This document shows positions 1 through 5,493 of a DNA stretch of 6,591 bases, piece by piece. Both the position numbers and the translations under genes were made by a program. Under the pieces are notes generated by a model. That model saw only the letters and a program-made list of their open reading frames with translations, searched no databases and was not told the origin of the DNA. The stretch's first letter is position 1. Each line of letters opens with the position of its first letter. The DNA lies in NCBI GenBank assembly GCA_023245115.1, contig JAHFKX010000046.1:1-6591 (forward strand), given 5' to 3'. The DNA comes from Candidatus Woesearchaeota archaeon. Lineage in GTDB: Archaea; Nanobdellota; Nanobdellia; UBA10117.

Positions 1-275
1 TTTGCAGCGTCTTTGCTCAAATCGAAAACAATTGGTATTGGCCAAAGCGTACCGTCGCGAATGGCCATGTTGTTCAAAACAGAATCGAAATCATCGCTGC
101 ACATAAAGCCCTCAAGCGGAGTATAAAATCCATTGGCGATATTTTTTACATCAGCTAAAATTTCGTCAGATATTTCTATTTTTGTCAATTTATTTGGATT
201 ATTAAGAATTTTTTCCGCTTGCTCATGTGATAAAACCCGGTTAATAAGGCCTTTATTGCCATGTGGTTTTAACAT
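1..275 (-). CDS. sat: Sulfate adenylyltransferase (ATP sulfurylase), N-terminal part, cut by window edge
   Basis: Only the first 91 codons are present; the family is usually about 380 residues or more, so most of the gene lies off the left edge. The enzyme joins sulfate and ATP to give adenosine 5'-phosphosulfate (APS) and pyrophosphate in the cytoplasm, the first step of sulfate assimilation. The visible part starts MLKPHGNKGLINRVL, the typical PHG..L.NR opening of this family, and goes on to NGFYTPLEGFM (about residues 52-62) and DGTLWPIPIVF (about 76-86), which match the conserved N-terminal PUA-like domain. The catalytic HxxH region is outside the window. The ATG lies one base after the cysH stop (TAATATG) and has no clear Shine-Dalgarno motif, so translation probably depends on cysH. 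Identification is by recalled family motifs, without a search. Confidence 0.93.
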   Translation of the reverse strand, partial: MLKPHGNKGLINRVLSHEQAEKILNNPNKLTKIEISDEILADVKNIANGFYTPLEGFMCSDDFDSVLNNMAIRDGTLWPIPIVFDLSKDAA

Positions 276-276
276 A

Positions 277-1053
277 TTATGTTTGTGCGGGCTGGACTGC
301 CTTCGCTAGCTTCGTAGGATCTGCATGCAAGCCGCATTCTTTTGTTTCTGGGTTTTCCCACCACCATCGGCCTGCTCGTTCATCTTCTCCTGGTTTTATT
401 GCCCGTGTGCAAGGGGCGCAACCGATGCTTGGGTAGCCTGCATCATGCAGTTTGTTATACGGGATGTTGTTTTTCTTAATGTAATCCCAGACCTGCTCTC
501 GCGTCCAGTCTATTAGTGGGTTGATTTTTACTATTTTATGCGATTCATCCCATTCAACTTTTTTCATTGTTGTTCTTGTGACTGACTGTTGCCGTCTTAA
601 GCCAGTAACCCACGCATTTAGTTTTGAGAGCGCACGGTTCAGCGGTTCAATTTTTCTGACTTGACAGCACATTTTTCTATTTTCTATGCTATCGTAGAAT
701 AAGTTCAAGCCCTTGGCCTTTACCATTTTTTGTATTGTTGGCGTTTTTGGGAACATGACATCTATTTTTATATTATATTTTTGCCTGACTGCATCCATTA
801 CGTCGTAGGTTTCAGGGTTAAGCCTGCCAGTATCAAGCGTGAAAATTTTTGGCTTCTTTGTAATTTTTGCTAACATATCTACGAGAACGACATCTTCGGG
901 ACCAAAACTGCACGACAGGCCAACTTTTTTGCCGTACGTATCTAAGGCCCACTTCAAAACATCTTCCGGGCTTTTTGATTCCATGTCAGGCAATTCTGGC
1001 ACTTGGATAGTTTGCGTTTGAACTTGCTGGCTTAGCTGAACTTGAGCATCCAT
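277..1053 (-). CDS. cysH: Assimilatory APS reductase, [4Fe-4S] type (CysH family)
   Basis: A 258-residue protein that should reduce APS to sulfite and AMP with electrons from thioredoxin or a similar donor. Visible motifs: SCSFGPEDVVLVDM (about 47-60, nucleotide loop), LDTGRL (73-78), TGLRRQQSVTR (150-160), and the C-terminal KECGLH whose Cys240 is the expected catalytic cysteine. The cluster ligands are present: Cys-Cys at 129-130 in CCQVRKIEPL, and Cys212/Cys215 in SIGCAPCT. These four cysteines mark the [4Fe-4S] APS-reducing branch; PAPS-specific enzymes such as that of E. coli lack them. There is no fused thioredoxin domain. The first 27 or so residues are Gln-rich and not conserved. I chose the ATG at 1053 over the GTG at 1059 because GAGGTG (1064-1059) sits 5 bases before it. 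It has its own TATA box and leads a cysH-sat pair. Exact substrate (APS or PAPS) is inferred from the cysteines. Confidence 0.93.
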   Translation of the reverse strand: MDAQVQLSQQVQTQTIQVPELPDMESKSPEDVLKWALDTYGKKVGLSCSFGPEDVVLVDMLAKITKKPKIFTLDTGRLNPETYDVMDAVRQKYNIKIDVMFPKTPTIQKMVKAKGLNLFYDSIENRKMCCQVRKIEPLNRALSKLNAWVTGLRRQQSVTRTTMKKVEWDESHKIVKINPLIDWTREQVWDYIKKNNIPYNKLHDAGYPSIGCAPCTRAIKPGEDERAGRWWWENPETKECGLHADPTKLAKAVQPAQT

Positions 1054-1058
1054 AATCA

Positions 1059-1064
1059 CACCTC
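1059..1064 (-). promoter_or_regulatory. Shine-Dalgarno of cysH
   Basis: GAGGTG on the minus strand, followed by five bases (TGATT) and ATG. It fits the archaeal anti-SD tail. It decides between the ATG at 1053 and the in-frame GTG at 1059, which lies inside the motif itself. Confidence 0.7.
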
Positions 1065-1090
1065 TAACTGAATTTGTGATTTATCGAAAG

Positions 1091-1104
1091 TTATAAAAGC
1101 CTTT
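1091..1104 (-). promoter_or_regulatory. Archaeal promoter (purine-rich BRE plus TATA box) of cysH-sat
   Basis: The minus strand reads AAAGGCTTTTATAA, with TTTTATAA at 1098-1091 as the TATA box and the purine run just before it as a possible BRE. A start site 26 bases downstream falls near 1069, which gives a leader of about 16 bases that still contains the GAGGTG motif. The box lies in the 54-bp gap after the neuB1 stop, so cysH-sat can be transcribed without neuB1. Predicted by spacing and composition only. Confidence 0.6.
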
Positions 1105-1107
1105 TCC

Positions 1108-2139
1108 CTATTCTAAGTCCTTCCAGCTCAGTGGTTCCTCTTGTTTATAATCGCGCTTTAATTTTTTTCCAATGACTCTATCCCAGTCCAGCGGCGAGAT
1201 TTCCTTGTCGCCCGGCCTTAATGCGATTATGTCTTTTTCTGTCAGTTTGGCGCCTGCTTTTATTTCACGGGCCGCAAATAAACTTCTGCGCAAGAAACCA
1301 ATTTTATTTGTTTCGCGTTCAATTGGCAGTATTTCTTTTTTTTCCTCGCCGAGCATATCGTTGACTCGCTTAATGTCCGCAACAAGTTTTGCAAAAGATT
1401 GTTTGTCCAGTGAATGTGGATGGTCACCATGCTTCAGGTTCATATTGTATGTAAAATGTTTTTCAATAATTCTTGCACCCATTGCGGTTGCGGTTAATGA
1501 AGCAAGCGGGCCTGGCGTGTGGTCTGAGTATCCGATTGTTATTTGTGGAAACTGTTTCTGCAAATACATAATTGATTTCAAATTATTTTGGTTGTCCGGC
1601 GTGCCAGGGTAGCCAGCCACGCAGTGCAGTAAAGCCAGTTGAGCAGGATTTTTGAATTCCGCAGCAACTTTTTTTATTTCGTCCGTGCTGGCCATCGCAG
1701 TAGATATTATGACTGGCTTGCCCTTAGCTATTATTTTTCTGATTAGCGGAATATTTGTTAAGTCGCCGGAGCCGATTTTATGGGCTGGCACGTGCGGGTC
1801 GATTAGCTCGAGGCTATCCTCGTCCCAACAGCTAGACAGAAATATTATTCCTTGTGCTTTAGCATATTTAATTAATTCAAGCCATTGCTCTTTTGAAAAC
1901 TCAAGTGATTGGAATCTGTCGCGCTGGGTTTTGAAAAGGTGGCGCATGTGTGGCAATGGCAGAACCTCGTCCGTAATTAATTTCTCACCTTTGTATGTTT
2001 GGAATTTTATTGCGTGCGCACCGGCCTCGGCTGCGTCCTGAATCATTTGCTTCGCGCGCAAAAAGTTACCGTCGTGCGCTGGCCCAGTTTCAGCTATTAC
2101 GAAAACTTCTTTGTCTGTGTCGTAAGGGCCAATTTTCAT
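1108..2139 (-). CDS. neuB: NeuB-family nonulosonic (sialic-like) acid synthase, copy 1
   Basis: A 343-residue protein of usual family length. NeuB enzymes condense phosphoenolpyruvate with an N-acyl hexosamine-type sugar to give a nine-carbon keto acid (sialic, legionaminic or pseudaminic acid class). A TIM-barrel domain (about 10-265) carries IAETGPAHDG (15-24), KFQTY (45-49), KIGSGDLTNIPLI (121-133), a YPGT..NQNNL segment (177-187), GYSDHT (203-208), EKHFT (226-230) and GDHPHSL (238-244). The His of SDH and of EKH are the expected metal ligands. A C-terminal SAF (antifreeze-like) domain (about 284-330) holds FLRRSLFAAREIKAG and ALRPG; Arg308 matches the active-site-capping Arg position. The ATG at 2139 is chosen because a TATA box lies about 24-26 bp upstream, implying a leaderless mRNA; an in-frame TTG at 2217 would add 26 unconserved residues and overlap the transporter. 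The exact sugar cannot be read from sequence. Confidence 0.93.
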   Translation of the reverse strand: MKIGPYDTDKEVFVIAETGPAHDGNFLRAKQMIQDAAEAGAHAIKFQTYKGEKLITDEVLPLPHMRHLFKTQRDRFQSLEFSKEQWLELIKYAKAQGIIFLSSCWDEDSLELIDPHVPAHKIGSGDLTNIPLIRKIIAKGKPVIISTAMASTDEIKKVAAEFKNPAQLALLHCVAGYPGTPDNQNNLKSIMYLQKQFPQITIGYSDHTPGPLASLTATAMGARIIEKHFTYNMNLKHGDHPHSLDKQSFAKLVADIKRVNDMLGEEKKEILPIERETNKIGFLRRSLFAAREIKAGAKLTEKDIIALRPGDKEISPLDWDRVIGKKLKRDYKQEEPLSWKDLE

Positions 2140-2158
2140 AAGAAGCTGTAATTCGAAA

Positions 2159-2166
2159 TACTTAAA
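2159..2166 (-). promoter_or_regulatory. TATA box of neuB1 (leaderless)
   Basis: TTTAAGTA on the minus strand, one mismatch from TTTAAATA. Its centre is about 24 bases before the A of the neuB1 ATG at 2139, so the start site should be at or within a few bases of the codon. No Shine-Dalgarno motif is seen between box and ATG. It overlaps the box of the divergent transporter gene by six base pairs. Confidence 0.6.
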
Positions 2167-2168
2167 TA
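2161..2168 (+). promoter_or_regulatory. TATA box of the EamA transporter (leaderless)
   Basis: CTTAAATA, one mismatch from TTTAAATA, preceded by CGAAATA as a possible BRE. Its centre is about 26 bases before the ATG at 2190, so the predicted start site is the start codon itself. There is no Shine-Dalgarno motif in the 21 bases before the ATG. Confidence 0.62.
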
Positions 2169-2189
2169 ACTTGCCACAACCCGAGTCAG

Positions 2190-3059
2190 ATGGTACTTTG
2201 GGTTTTTCTGCAGACAATATCTGCGTTTTTTCTGTCTAGTTCGGACGCATTGTCAAAGAAACTTTTGCAAACAAATAATTCAAAATTTGTGGCTTTCGGC
2301 AAGATTCTTGTTTCTGCCATACTTGTCTGTATTTTTGCCCTGTTGTTTGCGAAATCGACGTATAACTTTTTAGTCTGGATGGCAATTATCGTGGCAGCTT
2401 TCCTAGATACGTTAAATGTTCTGTTATATATGAAAGCCATACAGATTTCTGATTTTTCAAAAACTGCACCGTTTACGGCGTTTACGCCGATTGGTATTTC
2501 CATTGTTTCGTTTTTTATCAACCACGAATTTCCGACCACAATTGGATTTTTTGGAATAATGCTCGGGATGGCAGGCGGCTATGTTGTTAACCTGAATAAA
2601 ATAAAGGAAGGCCTGCATGCGCCAATAAAGGAAATTTTTTCTAACAGGGGAACAATGCTTACGCTGGCAAGTGTGGCTGTTTTAAGTGTTGAGGTTCCGA
2701 TAAACCGGTTTGCTGTAAAACATTCTGATCCAATTTTTGCGGTTGCGCTGATGTTAACGTTTATGACGCTATTCTTATTTTTGTTTTCTATCAAGGATGT
2801 TAAAAATATTCCTGGGCAAATTAGCACTAATGTGAAGCCTCTGCTGTTGATTGGCACTCTCGGTGCTGCGTCATCTATTCTTAGTTTTTTTGCTCTGAGT
2901 TTGATACAAGCAGCCTACGCAAATACAGTTAAAAGGCTGGGAGTGCTTTTCACAGTGTTGTATGGGCATTTTATTTACAAAGAAAAAGATATTGAGCAAC
3001 ACATGCTGGCGGTTGCGCTGATGCTGGCAAGCGTTTTGATACTAGCATTTTATGGCTAA
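2190..3059 (+). CDS. EamA/DMT-superfamily membrane transporter, ten helices
   Basis: A 289-residue, strongly hydrophobic protein with about ten membrane segments (approximately 1-19, 32-53, 60-83, 92-111, 117-134, 155-175, 180-200, 216-236, 240-262, 268-288). This is the two-times-five-helix plan and usual length of EamA proteins. The two repeat halves show matching ends: MKAIQISDFSKTAPFTAFTP (81-100) and ALSLIQAAYANTVKRL (235-250), each followed by helices with a glycine or short charged loop, as in this family. Substrates in the superfamily range from amino acids to nucleotide sugars and lipid-linked sugars, so none is assigned. It is the only plus-strand gene here. It diverges from neuB1 by 50 bp across shared promoter DNA and converges on the glycosyltransferase fusion with overlapping stops. 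That setting suggests a role in moving a glycan precursor or metabolite, which is inference only. Confidence 0.88.
   Translation: MVLWVFLQTISAFFLSSSDALSKKLLQTNNSKFVAFGKILVSAILVCIFALLFAKSTYNFLVWMAIIVAAFLDTLNVLLYMKAIQISDFSKTAPFTAFTPIGISIVSFFINHEFPTTIGFFGIMLGMAGGYVVNLNKIKEGLHAPIKEIFSNRGTMLTLASVAVLSVEVPINRFAVKHSDPIFAVALMLTFMTLFLFLFSIKDVKNIPGQISTNVKPLLLIGTLGAASSILSFFALSLIQAAYANTVKRLGVLFTVLYGHFIYKEKDIEQHMLAVALMLASVLILAFYG
3056..3059. other. Overlapping convergent stop codons
   Basis: The four bases CTAA hold the TAA stop of the transporter (plus, 3057-3059) and the TAG stop of the glycosyltransferase fusion (minus, 3058-3056). There is no intergenic space between the two convergent genes. Confidence 0.95.
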
Positions 3060-4417
3060 AGATTGTTGTTTTTTAGCACCTGCTCTGCCAGCCAAAAACC
3101 AAAATCATTGTCAATGCGGATGGATTCCTCTTCAGTCATCAGAATGTGACTGACAGTTTTGCCTATCAACGAACCATAATCAAGAACTGCTGGTTTGAAC
3201 GCGTAGATTGCCCCATTTTCTGTGTAAAGAGACTCGCGCTCATGTTTCAGCAAACGTTTTTCGAACAGTGGAAGCAGACCGTTTTCGCCAGGCTTCCACA
3301 AAAATTTGTTGTGTTCGTAAACACTAAGCACAGTATCTGTGTTAAATATTAGCATGGTGTGCGCGGCTTCTTTGATATGCTCAGAAGTTTTGAATGGTGT
3401 TGTCGCATATAATAATATAATAATATCTGGTTCATAGTTTTCTACTCGCTTTAAATAATCGAGCGCATGTGTGAGAACTTTTTCAATTGCAATTTTGCCA
3501 GCCAGTTCTGCGGGGCGAATAAATGGGACTTCGGCACCTAATATCTTACAACGCTCCGCAATTTCTTTATTATCTGTGGAAACTATTATTTTTTCAAAAA
3601 TGCCTGCTTTTTTTGCAGCGTCTATTGTATATGAAATTGCCGGCTTGCCGTTTAGATCTTTCAGCGCCAGCCCATCAGAACCCCGTGTGGGTATAATTGC
3701 AACTATTTTTTGGCAGGCCAATATGTCTTTAAGCTTGTTTTCGACAAAATCAGCTTTAACTTTTCGCCTCGCCGCAAGTTTTGCTTTTATATTCGATGAC
3801 ATTGTTATTCCATGCCGTCGGTAATAGTATAGCGGAAGATTTATGCAGGCAACATTAAACCTATTTACAAAACGAATCCAATAGTCAAAGTCCTCTTGGT
3901 GATGTAGTTCGGAATTGTAGCCTGAAAGTTCCGCCCAGCAGGCTTTTTTATACATTGCGCCGGATGCTAATGGACTGCGGTCCAATAGTTTTAGCTCGTC
4001 ATTCGCGCGCATGTAACGATGATGTTCGATAATATTTCCAGCTGCATCCGCAGTGTAGTAATCTGAGTAAACCATTTCGATATTTTGATGTGTGTCCAAA
4101 TAATGTGATTCAACTAATAAGATATTTTCATCAAACCAGTCATCCGCATCCAGACGAATAATATAATCGGAGTCAGAGAGTTCTATGCCGGCATTGCTAG
4201 CCGCAGCGAGGCCAACGCCATTTGTTCTGACAGTTTTTAGTTTAGAGCCAAATTTTTCTTTGAATTCTTCAATGATTTGCGGTGTTTCATCTGTCGACGC
4301 ATCATCCACAATAACTATCTCATAATCTTTAGCAGTTTGATTTAGGACTGAGTTTAGACACTTTCTCAGGAATTTTCCGTAATTATGCGCGGTTACTATA
4401 ACTGCTATCTTTGCCAT
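3056..4417 (-). CDS. Fusion of family-2 glycosyltransferase and NeuA-like cytidylyltransferase
   Basis: A 453-residue protein with two enzyme domains. Residues 1 to about 205 form a GT-A family-2 glycosyltransferase: VIVTAHNYGKFLRKCLNSVL near the start, DDASTDET (38-45), the DXD-type RLDADDW (88-94) and an HHQEDFDYWIRF motif (172-183). A basic, helical linker (about 206-236) follows. Residues 237-453 resemble CMP-sialic acid synthetase: IVAIIPTRG (238-246), GKPAISYTIDAAKKAGIF, IIVSTDNKEIA, GAEVPFIRPAELA, YTENGAIYAF and SIRIDNDFGFWLAE. The nucleotide loop and one metal-site position differ from the family (see findings). The ATG at 4417 is preferred over the GTG at 4426 because GGTG (4429-4426) lies 8 bases upstream. 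The gene follows neuB2 by 49 bp and has a possible promoter of its own. It could activate a nonulosonic acid and transfer a sugar, but the acceptor, the donor and the activity of the second domain are unknown. Confidence 0.88.
   Translation of the reverse strand: MAKIAVIVTAHNYGKFLRKCLNSVLNQTAKDYEIVIVDDASTDETPQIIEEFKEKFGSKLKTVRTNGVGLAAASNAGIELSDSDYIIRLDADDWFDENILLVESHYLDTHQNIEMVYSDYYTADAAGNIIEHHRYMRANDELKLLDRSPLASGAMYKKACWAELSGYNSELHHQEDFDYWIRFVNRFNVACINLPLYYYRRHGITMSSNIKAKLAARRKVKADFVENKLKDILACQKIVAIIPTRGSDGLALKDLNGKPAISYTIDAAKKAGIFEKIIVSTDNKEIAERCKILGAEVPFIRPAELAGKIAIEKVLTHALDYLKRVENYEPDIIILLYATTPFKTSEHIKEAAHTMLIFNTDTVLSVYEHNKFLWKPGENGLLPLFEKRLLKHERESLYTENGAIYAFKPAVLDYGSLIGKTVSHILMTEEESIRIDNDFGFWLAEQVLKNNNL
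3064..3074 (+). terminator. Possible oligo-T terminator of the transporter transcript
   Basis: TGTTGTTTTTT starts five bases after the transporter stop codon, with six T in a row at 3069-3074. Archaeal RNA polymerase can stop at such T-runs without a hairpin. On the other strand the same bases encode the Lys-Asn-Asn-Asn end of the glycosyltransferase fusion, so the signal lies within coding DNA. Confidence 0.4.
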
Positions 4418-4425
4418 AGATTTCA

Positions 4426-4429
4426 CACC
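4426..4429 (-). promoter_or_regulatory. Shine-Dalgarno of the glycosyltransferase fusion
   Basis: GGTG, inside the longer GTGGTGGTGTGA run on the minus strand, lies 8 bases before the ATG at 4417. The in-frame GTG at 4426 lies inside this run and so would have no ribosome site at a proper distance. Confidence 0.55.
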
Positions 4430-4453
4430 ACCACAAATTTTAGATTAGAAAGA

Positions 4454-4462
4454 CTTTTATTA
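4454..4462 (-). promoter_or_regulatory. Possible TATA box of the glycosyltransferase fusion
   Basis: TAATAAAAG on the minus strand, in the gap after the neuB2 stop. A start 26 bases downstream falls near 4432 and gives a leader of about 15 bases carrying the GGTG motif, the same layout as at cysH. Read-through from neuB2 is equally possible, so this promoter may be additional. Confidence 0.4.
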
Positions 4463-4466
4463 CTTG

Positions 4467-5492
4467 CTATGCAAGCCTTTCCAATTTTATTATCTCGTTT
4501 TCGCTTATGTTCGTAATTATTTTTTTCCCAATTAGCCCTTCTGCTTCAGATGGCGAAAGGCCAGTTTCATTTTGGTTTCTTTTAAATGCCATGTCTGAAA
4601 GCCTTATTGTTTCACCAGCTTTCAAATCCCTTGCGGCAACAATATATTTTTTCATTTTTTTCCGATAGGTTTGTTCTGCTTCATACGCTTCTAATGCGCC
4701 GGTGCCAATTGCTTTTTCGTAATTTCGAATTAGTGAGACCATTCTTGTAAATTCTTCTTTATGCAAGCTTGAGAAGTGATCAAAACCTTTATCCGCACGA
4801 TTTTTCGTAATATGTTTTTCAATTATGGATGCGCCGTGCGCGATCGCTAATACCGGCAGTGTTATTGCAATTTCCGAGCTTGCGTCAATGTGGTCTGAAA
4901 ATCCAACCGGCAGGTCGAATTCTTTTTTTAACGTTCGAATCGCCGAAAGGTTTGTGTCTTCGATTTTTGTTGGAAATGCCTGGTAGCCATGCATTAGGAC
5001 GATTTGCTGGTTACCCGCAGCTTTCAGTATTTTGATGGTGTTTTCTATCTCACGCAGGTCCGAACCACCAACAGCAATCAGGATTGGCTTGCCAAATGCA
5101 GCGACTTTTTTAGCTAGGTGAGGATTTGCAATATCCGAAGATGGAACTTTGAATGCCGTAACATTGTGTTTCTCAAAAAATTCTGCGGCATCTTCGTCAT
5201 ATGGCTCGCCGATAATGTCAACATTTAATGTTTTAGCAAAGCTAATTAGGTTTTCCCAGTCTTTGTCAGATAATTCAATTTTCTTAAAATTTTCATATCG
5301 CTGGTCGGATGGCACTATTAATTTATCTGTGTGGAAACGCTGCAGTTTGACTGCATCACAGCCAGCCTCTGCAGCGCTTTTCAGAATTTCCTTGGCCAGT
5401 TCGAGCGAACCACAGTGTGCAGAGGCAAGTTCTGCGATTATATATGTCGGAGAACCGTCGCCAATAACTTTATTTCCTATTTTGATTTGCAT
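4467..5492 (-). CDS. neuB: NeuB/SpsE-family nonulosonic acid synthase, copy 2
   Basis: A 341-residue protein with the same two-domain plan as the copy at 1108-2139 but clearly divergent from it. The TIM barrel (about 15-265) has YIIAELASAHCG (17-28), AVKLQRF (47-53), FKVPSSDIANPHL (114-126), an MHGYQAFPT segment (167-175), VGFSDH (196-201), IIEKHIT (223-229) and GFDHFSSL (236-243). His201 and His227 are the expected metal ligands, and Lys49 and Lys115 match conserved barrel lysines. The SAF-like C-terminal domain (about 280-335) has YIVAARDLKAGETI and GLIGKKI; FKRNQNETGLSP stands where copy 1 has ALRPG, so Arg305 is the likely capping Arg. The HGYQAFPT form resembles SpsE-like members more than classical NeuB. 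The start is one base after the SpsF-like stop (TAATATG), suggesting coupled translation and a shared pathway. The sugar substrate is not predictable. Confidence 0.92.
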   Translation of the reverse strand: MQIKIGNKVIGDGSPTYIIAELASAHCGSLELAKEILKSAAEAGCDAVKLQRFHTDKLIVPSDQRYENFKKIELSDKDWENLISFAKTLNVDIIGEPYDEDAAEFFEKHNVTAFKVPSSDIANPHLAKKVAAFGKPILIAVGGSDLREIENTIKILKAAGNQQIVLMHGYQAFPTKIEDTNLSAIRTLKKEFDLPVGFSDHIDASSEIAITLPVLAIAHGASIIEKHITKNRADKGFDHFSSLHKEEFTRMVSLIRNYEKAIGTGALEAYEAEQTYRKKMKKYIVAARDLKAGETIRLSDMAFKRNQNETGLSPSEAEGLIGKKIITNISENEIIKLERLA

Positions 5493-5493
5493 A

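Noticed and set aside
277..1053. Labelling CysH as a PAPS reductase
   Set aside because: The paired cysteines at 129-130 and 212/215 are features of the [4Fe-4S] APS reductases and are absent from PAPS-type enzymes.
1172..1612. 146-codon plus-strand open frame antisense to neuB1
   Set aside because: It is a shadow of a well-supported gene, Ser- and Ile-rich with no recognisable domain, and has no promoter or ribosome site.
2140..2217. In-frame extension of neuB1 to a TTG at 2217
   Set aside because: It adds 26 residues with no family match, overlaps the start of the transporter and leaves the TATA box inside coding DNA. The ATG at 2139 gives the normal NeuB start and fits the promoter spacing.
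2186..2539. 117-codon minus-strand open frame antisense to the transporter
   Set aside because: It is the reverse reading of hydrophobic transporter codons, shows no known motif, and would continue across the divergent promoter.
3700..3800. Possible frameshift or assembly join creating the GT2-NeuA fusion
   Set aside because: The reading frame is continuous through a plausible basic helical linker, with no duplicated or low-complexity sequence, so a true fusion is the simpler reading.
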